Source: Nakamurella silvestris (GTDB taxonomy: Bacteria; Actinomycetota; Actinomycetes; Mycobacteriales; Nakamurellaceae). From it: a stretch of 64,000 bases of DNA. How positions within the stretch are numbered: the stretch's first letter is position 1; each line of letters starts with the position of its first letter. Positions 54,744 through 62,502 of this stretch are shown one piece after another. The DNA lies in contig QXCQ01000132.1 of assembly GCA_003576535.1 (NCBI GenBank), positions 130,280 through 194,279 on the forward strand, given 5' to 3'. The notes beneath the pieces were generated by a model, which searched no databases, was not told the origin of the DNA, and saw only the letters and a program-made list of their open reading frames with translations. Both the position numbers and the translations under genes were made by a program.

Positions 54744-55397
54744 CTACTCCACGACGTCGCCGCTCTTGAAACGGGGACGGGGGGCGCGCCACTTGCGCGG
54801 CAGCATCGCCCGGTTGAAGGCGTAGAAGCCCAAGGAACGGCCGCGCAGGGACAGCCCGGTCGGGTCACCCTTCGGGAACTTCGCGGCCACCCGCTTGCTG
54901 ATCTGCCGGCTGAAGATGATGGTGTCGGCCAGGGCGCCCAGCAGCACGATCATCAGGATCAGCGGCGCGTAGGCCTGGACGGTGCGGTCGGGGACCAGCA
55001 GCACGATGAAGGACAGGATGGCCACCGGCAGCAGCACCCCGGCCAGGTTGCGGCGGGAGTCGGTGAGGTCGCGGACGAACGCCCGGACCGGACCCTTGTC
55101 CCGGGCGAGCAGGTAACCGTCGTCGCCCTTCATCATCCGCTCGCGGCGCTGCGCGGCCTGGACCCGCTTCTCGTCCTTGGTCAGCGGGCGGCCGCCGGCC
55201 GCGGTCTTCGCGCGTTTGAGAGCCTCACGCTGCGTCATCGGCGGCGGGGCCACGGGGCCGCGACGCTGCACCTTCTCGCTGCGCTTGGGGGTCGGTGCGC
55301 CCTTGCCGAGCACGACCTTGTTGTCGGCCTCGGTCTCGGCCGGGGTCGCTGGAAGGGCCGCTTCGGCGGCGGGGGATTTGCGGTTCAGGAAACTCAC
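54744..55397 (-). CDS. DUF3043 membrane protein
   Basis: 217 aa from GTG 55397 (VSFLNRKSPA), which lies 7 nt after a TAGGCT box; a GTG 6 nt upstream is too close to that box. A long basic cytosolic N-terminus (to about 120: PMTQREALKRAKTAAGGRPL, TKDEKRVQAAQRRERMM) is followed by two membrane helices (about 128-148 LAGVLLPVAILSFIVLL and 152-175 YAPLILMIVLLGALADTI) and a conserved C-terminal FYAFNRAMLPRKWRAPRP. DUF3043 is specific to actinobacteria and usually lies near hesB, asnB and ctaC as here; role unknown. Confidence 0.9.
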   Translation of the reverse strand: MSFLNRKSPAAEAALPATPAETEADNKVVLGKGAPTPKRSEKVQRRGPVAPPPMTQREALKRAKTAAGGRPLTKDEKRVQAAQRRERMMKGDDGYLLARDKGPVRAFVRDLTDSRRNLAGVLLPVAILSFIVLLVPDRTVQAYAPLILMIVLLGALADTIIFSRQISKRVAAKFPKGDPTGLSLRGRSLGFYAFNRAMLPRKWRAPRPRFKSGDVVE

Positions 55398-55404
55398 GCT
55401 CACC

Positions 55405-55410
55405 AGCCTA
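55405..55410 (-). promoter_or_regulatory. -10 box for the leaderless DUF3043 gene
   Basis: TAGGCT on the minus strand, 7 nt before GTG 55397. Confidence 0.5.
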
Positions 55411-55612
55411 ATTGACTCGGGGTCCTGCGGCGGCATCGTCGGGGCGGTACCGAGTTCGCCTCCAGGGGAATACCCGGCCCGCAAGGCGGCGTTGCACCGG
55501 GGGAGTGCACCCATGACCTGCGCTGCGGTTCGGCACCTGAAGTTGGTCTGCCCAGCGGCGTAGCATCATCGGGGTACCACCTTGAACATCAGACGAATGG
55601 AATGGAGCGGCT

Positions 55613-56008
55613 GTGACCACTGCTGAGACCACTGCTGACACCGATACGACCACCGCTGCCGAGCCTGCAGTCACCAAGGCCGCCCACGGCGCGATCCTGT
55701 CCGAGACCGCCGCGGCCAAGGCGAAGAGCCTGCTCGACCGTGACGGAACCCCGGAAATGGTGCTGCGCATCGCCGTGCAGCCCGGCGGATGCTCGGGCCT
55801 GCGGTACGAACTCTTCTTCGACGACCGCACCCTCGACGGTGACGCGGTGGTCGAGTTCAACGGCGTCGGGCTGGCCATCGACCGGATGTCGAAGCCGTAC
55901 CTGGACGGTGCCACGATCGACTTCGTCGACACCATCGAGAAGCAGGGCTTCACGATCGACAACCCGAACGCGGGCAACTCCTGTGCCTGTGGGGATTCCT
56001 TCCACTAA
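55613..56008 (+). CDS. HesB/IscA (ErpA)-type iron-sulfur cluster carrier
   Basis: 131 aa, GTG 55613 with GGAGCGG as RBS. After a Thr/Ala-rich lead (~25 residues) comes the A-type carrier domain with its three conserved cysteines: Cys60 (GGCSGL), Cys124 and Cys126 (SCACGDSF). It accepts an Fe-S cluster and hands it to client enzymes. Neighbours (DUF3043 divergent, adoK, asnB, ctaC) match the M. tuberculosis Rv2199c-Rv2204c block. Ends ahead of a long palindrome. Confidence 0.95.
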   Translation: MTTAETTADTDTTTAAEPAVTKAAHGAILSETAAAKAKSLLDRDGTPEMVLRIAVQPGGCSGLRYELFFDDRTLDGDAVVEFNGVGLAIDRMSKPYLDGATIDFVDTIEKQGFTIDNPNAGNSCACGDSFH

Positions 56009-56020
56009 GCCTCGTTCCAC

Positions 56021-56094
56021 CACCAACCGCGCTCCTTCCCGACTTTCGCGCTCGCTGCATGCAGCGCGATTGTCGGGAAGGAGCGCGGTTGGTG
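56021..56094. terminator. long perfect palindrome after hesB
   Basis: Perfect 23-bp arms (CACCAACCGCGCTCCTTCCC plus GAC and complement) with a 28-nt centre that contains a further TCGCGCT/AGCGCGA stem. It starts 13 nt after the hesB stop, ahead of the adoK promoter. Single copy in the window; same general design as families A, B and D. Confidence 0.8.
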
Positions 56095-56167
56095 TGTTTG
56101 GGGGCTCCGGGCCGATCAGCGGTGTTCCCGGCGGATGTCCGTTTGGCTTCCCGGCGGGCCCCACCGG

Positions 56168-56173
56168 TAGGTT
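56168..56173 (+). promoter_or_regulatory. -10 box for leaderless adoK
   Basis: TAGGTT with 6 nt to GTG 56180. Confidence 0.5.
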
Positions 56174-56179
56174 CTGGTG

Positions 56180-57211
56180 GTGACCAACCACAGCCATCGG
56201 TCCGAACCGGTCATCGCAGTCTCCGGTTCCATCGCCACCGATCACCTGATGCACTTCCCCGGCAAGTTCACCGATTCGATCCTGCCGGACCAGTTGGCCA
56301 GGATCTCGCTGTCCTTCCTGGTCGACGATCTGGTGGTGCGCCGGGGCGGCGTCGCCCCGAACATCTGTTTCGGGATGGGACTGCTCGGCGTCCGGCCGGT
56401 GCTGCTCGGCGCCGTCGGCGGTGACTTCGCCGACTACCGCAGCTGGCTCGACCGGCACGGTGTCGACTGTGATCACGTCAAGGTCTGTGAGGACGTGCAG
56501 ACCGCGCGGTTCGTCTGCACCACCGATGACGACCTGAACCAGATCGCCTCCTTCTACGCCGGAGCGATGGCCCGGGCCCGCGAGATCGAACTCGGCCCGG
56601 TGGCGAGCGCCCTCGGCGGGATCGACCTGATGATGATCTCGGCCGACGACCCCGAGGCCATGGTCCGTCACGCCGAGGAATGCCGGCACCGCGGCTTCAA
56701 GTTCGCCGCCGATCCCTCCCAGCAGCTCGCCCGGATGGACGGCCCGGCCTCGGCGGCCCTCGTCACCGGTGCGGAGTTCTTCATCAGCAACGACTACGAG
56801 CTGGGTCTGCTGCTCTCCAAGACGGGATGGACCAAGGACGATCTGGTCGCCCATGTCGGTTTCCGGATCACCACCCTGGGCAAACGCGGGGTCGAGATCG
56901 TCGACCGTGACGGCAGCCGCCTGCACATCGCGGCGATGCCGGAGACCGCGAAGGTCGACCCGACCGGGGTCGGTGACGGTTTCCGGGCCGGCTTCCTGGC
57001 CGGTCGCGCCCGCGGCCTCGACCTGCAGCGTGCTGCCGAACTCGGGTCGCTGATGGCCACGCTGGTCCTGGAGACCGTCGGCACCCAGGAGTACCGCCTC
57101 GACTGGACGACCGGGTCGGAGCGCCTGCGCGCCGCCTACGGCGAGGACAGTGCGAACGAGATCACCGCCGCCCTGGGCGACCACGGGATCGAACTGCGCT
57201 CGGCCGTCTGA
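56180..57211 (+). CDS. adoK: PfkB-family carbohydrate/adenosine kinase
   Basis: 343 aa from GTG 56180 (a GTG 3 nt upstream is also in frame). PfkB motifs: VSGSIATDHLMHFPGKF, the substrate Gly-rich GGVAPNICFGMGLLG and the catalytic loop DPTGVGDGFRAGFL with base Asp266. The close match in layout and neighbourhood to M. tuberculosis Rv2202c suggests adenosine kinase (AMP from adenosine and ATP); a sugar kinase cannot be excluded. Leaderless start. Confidence 0.88.
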   Translation: MTNHSHRSEPVIAVSGSIATDHLMHFPGKFTDSILPDQLARISLSFLVDDLVVRRGGVAPNICFGMGLLGVRPVLLGAVGGDFADYRSWLDRHGVDCDHVKVCEDVQTARFVCTTDDDLNQIASFYAGAMARAREIELGPVASALGGIDLMMISADDPEAMVRHAEECRHRGFKFAADPSQQLARMDGPASAALVTGAEFFISNDYELGLLLSKTGWTKDDLVAHVGFRITTLGKRGVEIVDRDGSRLHIAAMPETAKVDPTGVGDGFRAGFLAGRARGLDLQRAAELGSLMATLVLETVGTQEYRLDWTTGSERLRAAYGEDSANEITAALGDHGIELRSAV

Positions 57212-57223
57212 CTTCTCAGGTGT

Positions 57224-57270
57224 CGAGTGGACCCTCACACCCCCGCTGGTGGGGTGTGAGGGTCCACTCG
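57224..57270. repeat. palindrome family A, copy 4, overlapping a gene end
   Basis: Perfect 20-bp arms and a 7-nt loop between adoK and the DUF1801 gene. The stop codon (57235-57237) and the last 11 codons of the DUF1801 protein lie inside the palindrome. Confidence 0.9.
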
Positions 57271-57672
57271 TCCCTGGACCTTCTTCAGCTTCCGCCAGCC
57301 GCCGGCCCGGTTGTCGGCGATGATCTGCCGGAACATCGCCAGCAGGGCGGGGACGTTGATCTCGTCGTGCTCACCGAAGGCGACCGTGCGGGCGGTGGCA
57401 TTGGTGTGCCCGGCGGTGATGATCCCCTCCGGATCCGGCACGATGCCACCGTCGTAGACGAACACGTTGACATGGTCCTTGGCCGCGAGCAGGGCGCAGA
57501 TGTTGCCGTCCAGGACGAAGTAGGGCTGTGTGGTCCGTTTGATCGTCTCGACGACCTCGGAATCGGCCTCGTGCACCAGGTCCCGGACCCGGTGGCAGAT
57601 CGCCTGCTGCCAGGGCGGCAGGGCGTCGATGTACTGGTCGACCCGCGGGTCGACCACGTAGGACCGGCTCAC
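57235..57672 (-). CDS. DUF1801 (YdhG-like) protein
   Basis: 145 aa. DUF1801 domain: VDQYIDALPPWQQAICHRVR at the start, TIKRTTQPYFVLDGNICALL and a central hydrophobic strand VNVFVYDGG, ending RQIIADNRAGGWRKLKK. The fold binds small hydrophobic or charged molecules; no reaction is known. The C-terminal residues (VQGRVDPHTPPAGV) are encoded largely by palindrome A4, so the natural end was probably replaced by repeat sequence. Same strand as the reductase upstream, 47 nt apart. Confidence 0.87.
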   Translation of the reverse strand: MSRSYVVDPRVDQYIDALPPWQQAICHRVRDLVHEADSEVVETIKRTTQPYFVLDGNICALLAAKDHVNVFVYDGGIVPDPEGIITAGHTNATARTVAFGEHDEINVPALLAMFRQIIADNRAGGWRKLKKVQGRVDPHTPPAGV

Positions 57673-57719
57673 CCGGCGAGACTAACTCCTCGACGTCTGG
57701 TCCGCTCGGGGCGAAGCAC

Positions 57720-58463
57720 CTAGGACGCGAGTTCGGCGTCTGTGTCTGTGTCTGTGTCTGTGTCTGTGTCTGACTTGGGGCCGGTGCCGGTCCGGCGGAA
57801 CTCCTCGATCGCTGCGGACACCCCGGCCCGGTCGAGGTTGGCACCGAAGAGTTCGTGACCGGGCTCCAGCTGGACGCCGGCGGCGAGGTCGCCGGCCACG
57901 ACGGGATCGAAACCGAAGGCGTCCACGATCGCGGCCACCTCCGCCAGACGCTCGTCACCGGCGATGGCGATGGCCTTGCGGTCGACGGAGCCGGACGGCC
58001 GTGTGCCCTCGTCGAGATCGTGATAACCCATGTGGTTGAACGCCTTCACCACTTCGGAGGCGGGCAGGAACGCCTGGACGATCTCACTGGTGGACCGGTC
58101 GCCGTCGGTCAGGTCCGCGCGGACACCGTCTACCTCCCACCAGTAGTTCATCGCGTCGATGACGAGTTTCCCGGCGAGTTCGCCGGCCGGAATGGTCCGG
58201 TACTTGCCCAGGGGCAGTGCGAGCACCACGATGTCGGCCTCCGCCGCTGCCTGGGCCGCCGTGGTGGCCACCGCGCCGGGGGCGAGCACCTCCACCGTCA
58301 AGGCGATCGCGGCGGTCTCACCGGATCCGGCGACGAGCACGCGGTACCCGGCCGCGACGGCCAACCGGGCCAGGACCGTGCCGACCTTGCCGGCCCCGAG
58401 GATGCCGATGGTGGTGCGGCCCGGATCTGCGACGGTGCTGTTGACGGTATGCAGGGCGTTCAT
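57720..58463 (-). CDS. NADPH-dependent F420 reductase-like oxidoreductase
   Basis: 247 aa from ATG 58463, RBS GAGGA 8 nt upstream. A Rossmann domain with [20 protein letters not shown], then [12 protein letters not shown] and [26 protein letters not shown], as in the Fno/NPD_F420 family that moves hydride between NADP(H) and F420 or reduces related substrates. The C-terminus ends in a six-fold Asp-Thr repeat from a hexanucleotide microsatellite (57739-57771). It follows the LLM monooxygenase gene, separated by palindrome A5, and may supply reduced cofactor to it. Confidence 0.85.
   Translation of the reverse strand: MNALHTVNSTVADPGRTTIGILGAGKVGTVLARLAVAAGYRVLVAGSGETAAIALTVEVLAPGAVATTAAQAAAEADIVVLALPLGKYRTIPAGELAGKLVIDAMNYWWEVDGVRADLTDGDRSTSEIVQAFLPASEVVKAFNHMGYHDLDEGTRPSGSVDRKAIAIAGDERLAEVAAIVDAFGFDPVVAGDLAAGVQLEPGHELFGANLDRAGVSAAIEEFRRTGTGPKSDTDTDTDTDTDAELAS
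57739..57771. repeat. hexanucleotide microsatellite
   Basis: Five to six tandem copies of TGTGTC inside the 3' end of the reductase gene, encoding alternating Asp and Thr on the minus strand. Being a multiple of 3, slippage would change tail length without a frameshift. Confidence 0.9.
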
Positions 58464-58502
58464 GGGTGGGTCCTCGGAATCGGTGCGGCAGCGGCTTTCC
58501 CC

Positions 58503-58553
58503 CGCGAGTGGACTGCCACACCCCACTATTTGGGGTGCGGCAGTCCACTCGCG
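58503..58553. repeat. palindrome family A, copy 5
   Basis: Inverted repeat with 22-bp arms and one G-C change, directly downstream of the LLM gene on the minus strand. Three central bases (TGC/GCA) again differ from other copies with both arms matching. Confidence 0.9.
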
Positions 58554-58562
58554 AGGGTCGTC

Positions 58563-58586
58563 GGGGGTGTGGGTGTCCACTCGCGG
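58563..58586. repeat. half copy of palindrome family A
   Basis: Only one arm is present (GGGGGTGTGGGTGTCCACTC then GCGG). It lies 9 bp from full copy 5 and 15 bp from the LLM stop. Confidence 0.75.
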
Positions 58587-58600
58587 AGGGTGGGGCAGGC

Positions 58601-59632
58601 TCAGGCGGCCAGGAGTTCGCGCACCATCGGGATGACCTTGGTGCCGTAGAGCTCCACGGCGCGCATCCGGGCGCTCATCGGGATCGAGCCACCGGAGTAG
58701 ATGAGGTCGAACCGGCCGACGTCCAGGGCCCTGACGGCGCCCGCGATCCGTCGGGCGACCGTCTCGGGGGAGCCGATGTACATCGAACCGTGGGCGCTCT
58801 CGGCCTCGAACTCCTGCCGCTGCAAGGGCGGCCAGCCGCGGAGTGCGCCGATCCGATCGCGCATCACCTTGTAGCGGGGGTAGTACACCTCCTTGGCTTC
58901 CTCGTCGGTGTCGGCGATGAAACCGGGGGAGTGCATGCCGACCGGGTGGGCGGTGGTCTCGAACTGTGCGGCAGCGCGGCGGTAGAGGTCCAGGTAGGGC
59001 GAGAATCGCGCCGGGTCGCCGCCGATGATCGCGAGCATCAACGGGAAGCCGTACTTGGCCGTCCGGACGACCGACTGCGGCGAGCCGCCGACGCCCACCC
59101 AGGTGGACAGATGCCCCGATTCGGTCTTCGGGAACACGTCTGCGTTGTCGAGGGCGGCCCGGGTGGTGCCCTGCCAGGTGACCGGGGTCTCCTTCAGCAG
59201 TTCGGCGAAGAGGGCGATCTTCTCCTCGAACAGCACGTCGTAGTCGGCCAGGTCGTATCCGAAGAGCGGGAAGGACTCGGTGAAGGACCCACGGCCCAGG
59301 ATCACTTCGGCCCGTCCGTTCGACAGGGCGTCCAGGGTGGAGAACCGTTGGAAGACGCGCACCGGGTCGTCCGAGCTGAGCACGGTCACCCCGGAGCCGA
59401 GGCGGATCCGCGAGGTACGGGTGGCGATCCCGGCGAGCACGGTCTCGGGGGCCGACACCGCGTACTCGGGGCGGTGGTGCTCACCCAGGGCGAAGACGTC
59501 GACCCCGATCTCGTCGGCGAGGACGGCCTCGTCGACGACGTGCCGGATCGCCTGACCGTAGGAAGCCAGTCCGCCGGTGTCCTTCTCCGGGATGTCCCCG
59601 AAGGTGTCCAGACCGAATTCGATGTCAGCCAT
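58601..59632 (-). CDS. LLM-class flavin-dependent monooxygenase
   Basis: 343 aa, RBS GGAGAGGGAG before ATG 59632. Luciferase-like TIM barrel: [69 protein letters not shown] and [20 protein letters not shown]. It probably uses reduced FMN with O2; substrate unknown. Divergent from the MarR-type regulator, with two MarR-like operator palindromes in the 108-nt gap, so expression is likely controlled by that regulator. Confidence 0.9.
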   Translation of the reverse strand: MADIEFGLDTFGDIPEKDTGGLASYGQAIRHVVDEAVLADEIGVDVFALGEHHRPEYAVSAPETVLAGIATRTSRIRLGSGVTVLSSDDPVRVFQRFSTLDALSNGRAEVILGRGSFTESFPLFGYDLADYDVLFEEKIALFAELLKETPVTWQGTTRAALDNADVFPKTESGHLSTWVGVGGSPQSVVRTAKYGFPLMLAIIGGDPARFSPYLDLYRRAAAQFETTAHPVGMHSPGFIADTDEEAKEVYYPRYKVMRDRIGALRGWPPLQRQEFEAESAHGSMYIGSPETVARRIAGAVRALDVGRFDLIYSGGSIPMSARMRAVELYGTKVIPMVRELLAA

Positions 59633-59682
59633 GAGTGTTCTCCCTCTCCAACAGGCGTGCCACCCGACCTCGTGGGGTCAAG

Positions 59683-59700
59683 TTGTTGACGTGTCAATAA
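59683..59700. promoter_or_regulatory. operator-like site 1 in the MarR/LLM intergenic region
   Basis: TTGTTGACGTGTCAATAA, an imperfect palindrome (TTGAC/GTCAA). Repeated almost exactly 28 bp further on. It overlaps the -35 box. Confidence 0.75.
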
Positions 59701-59714
59701 TGCATCGATATTGT
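59686..59714 (+). promoter_or_regulatory. sigma-A-like promoter of the MarR gene
   Basis: TTGACG, 17 bp, TATTGT. Both hexamers overlap the two operator-like sites, so the regulator should repress its own gene. Confidence 0.6.
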
Positions 59715-59728
59715 TGATGTGTCAACAA
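59711..59728. promoter_or_regulatory. operator-like site 2 in the MarR/LLM intergenic region
   Basis: TTGTTGATGTGTCAACAA, with TGTTGA/TCAACA arms; overlaps the -10 box of the MarR promoter. Differs from site 1 at two positions. Confidence 0.75.
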
Positions 59729-59740
59729 AAGGAGATCGTC

Positions 59741-60244
59741 ATGCCAGCCTCAGAACGCGCGCAGCGTCGTCGCTCACCGGACCCGGCCCAACTGAGGGCC
59801 TGGCGCGCCTACATCGAGACCGCCCAGGTCGTCCGGTCGACCATCGGATCGCAGCTGCTCGCCGATTCCGGGCTGTCGAACGGGGACTACGCCGTGCTGC
59901 TCGCATTGTCCGAGGCACCGGGCCACCGCCTGCGGTCGACCCCGTTGGCACGGGCCATCCACTGGGAACGAAGCCGGCTCTCGCACCATCTCGGCAGGAT
60001 GGAGCGGCGGGAACTGATCAGCCGGGAGGGCAGCGCCACCGACAACCGCGGCGCGGAGATCGTGTTGACCCCGTCCGGGACCACTGCCTTCCGGCGGGCG
60101 ACAGTGCCGCACCTGCGGCTCGTCCAGGAACTGTTCGTCGACGCCCTCAGCGCCGAGCAGTTGGCGGCGTTGGAGGATGCGTCACGGGCGCTGGGACGCC
60201 ATCTGCAGGAGCGGCTCGACGGGACCGCGGGGGAGTCGGGCTGA
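59741..60244 (+). CDS. MarR-family transcriptional regulator
   Basis: 167 aa from ATG 59741 with a strong RBS (AAAGGAG) 6 nt upstream; an in-frame ATG at 59711 lies in the operator and was rejected. Winged HTH: SGLSNGDYAVLLALSEAPGH, RSTPLARAIHWERSRLSHHL, then GRMERRELISREGSATDNRG (wing). C-terminal dimer helices follow. It likely represses itself and the divergent LLM gene through the two operator-like sites, released by an unknown ligand. Confidence 0.92.
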   Translation: MPASERAQRRRSPDPAQLRAWRAYIETAQVVRSTIGSQLLADSGLSNGDYAVLLALSEAPGHRLRSTPLARAIHWERSRLSHHLGRMERRELISREGSATDNRGAEIVLTPSGTTAFRRATVPHLRLVQELFVDALSAEQLAALEDASRALGRHLQERLDGTAGESG

Positions 60245-60255
60245 AAACCCGTGCG

Positions 60256-60307
60256 GTGGTGCCTTTTCTGACCAGACGCGCCGGAAAGATGTCAGAAAAG
60301 GCACCAC
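60256..60307. terminator. palindrome between convergent MarR and asnB genes
   Basis: Perfect 17-bp arms GTGGTGCCTTTTCTGAC and complement with an 18-nt loop. It lies 12 nt after the MarR stop and 7 nt before the asnB stop; a probable bidirectional terminator, less GC-rich than the other palindromes. Confidence 0.8.
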
Positions 60308-60314
60308 GGGACGG

Positions 60315-62228
60315 TTACAGCTTGACCGGGTACACCGGTTCCGGGACGGCCGGGGTGATCGCGCCGGTGACGAAGATCCCGTGCCAGATCAGGAAGACCA
60401 GAATCGCCCAGATCCGGCGGGAATGGTCGGCCTGGCCGGCCTTGTGGGCCTCCAACAACGCCAGTGCGGCCGCCGTGTCGATGTACTCCTCGGCCTGCGC
60501 CGACAGGATGATGTCGCGGGCCCAGTCGTAGGCCTCCTCGGCAAGGTAGTGCCGGATCGGCACCGGGAACCCGAGCTTGCGGCGGTTGAGCACATGGGCC
60601 GGGACGATGTCCTTCAGCGCCCGGCGCAGGGCGTACTTGCTGGTCTCCTTGGTGATCTTCTCCGCAGTGGCGACCTTGCGGGCGACGTCGAACACCCGGG
60701 TGTCCAGGAACGGCACCCGCAGCTCCAGGGAGTTGGCCATCGTCATCTTGTCGGCCTTGACGAGGATGTCCCCGCGCAGCCAGGTGAACAGGTCGACATG
60801 CTGCATCCGCGAGATCGGGTCCCAGCCCTCGCTCTTGGCGTAGGCCGGGTCCGTGGCGTCGTGGAAGGACACGTCGCTGCGGTAGGTCTTCAACAGGCCG
60901 GCCAGCTGCTCCTCGCGGAAGATCCGCGCATTGCCGTAGTACCGGTCGGTCAGGTCGAGCCCGCCGCGGCGCAACATGTCCTTGCCCCGGAATCCCTCGG
61001 GCAGGGCACGGCCCAGCGAGGCCAGGCCCTTGCGCAGGCCGGAGGGCAACCGGGTGATCCGGTCCAGGCTCAGCGGTTCGCGGTAGATGTTGTACCCGCC
61101 GAACAGCTCGTCGGCCCCCTCCCCGGACAGCACCACCTTGACGTGCTTGCGGGCCTCCTGGGCCACGAAGTAGAGGGGGACCAGCGCGGGGTCGGCGACC
61201 GGGTCGTCCAGGTACCAGACGATCAACGGCAGGGTGTCCATGAACTCCTGTGCCGTGACCTTCTTGACGACATGGCGCACCCCGATCGCGGCCGCACTCT
61301 CGGCGGCCACGTCGATCTCGGAGTACCCGTCCCGGTCGAAACCGGTGGTGAAGGTGATCAGGTCGGGGTTGTAGCGCTTGGCCAACGCGGCGATGGCCGT
61401 CGAGTCGATACCGCCGGACAGGAAGGAGCCGACGGTCACGTCCGCCCGCATGTGCGCTGCCACCGAATCGGTGAGTACCTCGGCGATCTCGTGGTAGAGA
61501 CGGTCCTGGTCGGAGACGGTCGGGGTCGGCTGCGGGGCGAAGACCGGGGTGAAGTAGCGCCGGTAGACGACCGGCTCGCCGGGACGGGCGACGAAACAGG
61601 TACCCGACTCCACCCGACGGATGGCCTTGTCCATGGACTCGGGCTCGGGCACGTACTGCAGGACGAGATAGTGCTGCAGGGCCGTCGGATCGACGGCGGC
61701 CGTGCCGGTGAGCTCGCGCAGCCCCTTGGCCTCCGAGGAGAAACCGACCCCGTCGGGCGTGGTGGCGGTGAAGAGCGGCTTGATGCCGAACGGATCACGA
61801 GCCCCGAAAACCGTCCGGTCCTGGGTGTCCCAGATCAGGAAGGCGAACATGCCGCGCAGCTTCTCGACCACCTTCTCGCCCCAGTGGTGGAAGCCGACCA
61901 CGATGGACTCGCCGTCGCCGTGGGTGGCGAACTTCGCGCCGAACTCGGCGGTCAGCTGCTCGCGCAGTTCGAGGTAGTTGTAGATCTCGCCGTTGAACAC
62001 CAGGGCGTACCGGTCCGGCGACTCGGGCGGACCCCAGCGCAGCGGCTGATGCGAGGTCTCGATGTCGATGATGGACAGACGGTTGAACCCGAAGACGATG
62101 TCGTCGTCGTTCCAGGTGCCTGCCTCGTCCGGTCCGCGGTGCCGTGCGCACTGCATCCCGGCCGCGATCGCTTCGACCCGGTCGGCGGCCGCGCCCTTGC
62201 TGGAAAGGAAACCCATCAACCCGCACAC
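60315..62228 (-). CDS. asnB: glutamine-hydrolysing asparagine synthetase (AsnB/LtsA type)
   Basis: 637 aa. GTG 62228 is fixed by the need for Cys at position 2 (MCGLMGF), the glutaminase nucleophile. N-terminal class II amidotransferase (to about 210, with SHQPLRWGPPE and FNGEIYNYLELR), then the synthetase with the P-loop SFLSGGIDST (about 270) and SGEGADELFGGYN. It transfers Gln-derived ammonia; in mycobacteria and corynebacteria this orthologue amidates meso-DAP in cell-wall precursors and affects lysozyme sensitivity, so that role is likely here. Divergent from ctaC, as in M. tuberculosis. Confidence 0.95.
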   Translation of the reverse strand: MCGLMGFLSSKGAAADRVEAIAAGMQCARHRGPDEAGTWNDDDIVFGFNRLSIIDIETSHQPLRWGPPESPDRYALVFNGEIYNYLELREQLTAEFGAKFATHGDGESIVVGFHHWGEKVVEKLRGMFAFLIWDTQDRTVFGARDPFGIKPLFTATTPDGVGFSSEAKGLRELTGTAAVDPTALQHYLVLQYVPEPESMDKAIRRVESGTCFVARPGEPVVYRRYFTPVFAPQPTPTVSDQDRLYHEIAEVLTDSVAAHMRADVTVGSFLSGGIDSTAIAALAKRYNPDLITFTTGFDRDGYSEIDVAAESAAAIGVRHVVKKVTAQEFMDTLPLIVWYLDDPVADPALVPLYFVAQEARKHVKVVLSGEGADELFGGYNIYREPLSLDRITRLPSGLRKGLASLGRALPEGFRGKDMLRRGGLDLTDRYYGNARIFREEQLAGLLKTYRSDVSFHDATDPAYAKSEGWDPISRMQHVDLFTWLRGDILVKADKMTMANSLELRVPFLDTRVFDVARKVATAEKITKETSKYALRRALKDIVPAHVLNRRKLGFPVPIRHYLAEEAYDWARDIILSAQAEEYIDTAAALALLEAHKAGQADHSRRIWAILVFLIWHGIFVTGAITPAVPEPVYPVKL

Positions 62229-62404
62229 GAGACTTTCGCCACCACACTTTCAGGTAATCAAGACCGGCTTCGCGTGCCCCTGTCGAGGTCGCGGAGCATC
62301 CGGTCGGAGTCCAGGCTTGAGTATCTCAGTACAGGCGCGGCTGTGAGGGTCATTCCGGCGCGCTCGGCGGCGTGCCCGGTCGGGCATGGGGTGCGTGCGT
62401 CGAG

Positions 62405-62410
62405 TAATCT
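62405..62410 (+). promoter_or_regulatory. possible -10 box of ctaC
   Basis: TAATCT about 93 nt before the ctaC start, giving a leader of ~85 nt. No clear -35 box. Confidence 0.35.
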
Positions 62411-62502
62411 TCTCCCCGATTGGTTTTTGTTGATTCGGTGCGGGTTCCCTGCGCTGCAAGGTGGCCGATGCGCGATGTCGGTCGGTGAGGAAAGGCGCGA
62501 AC

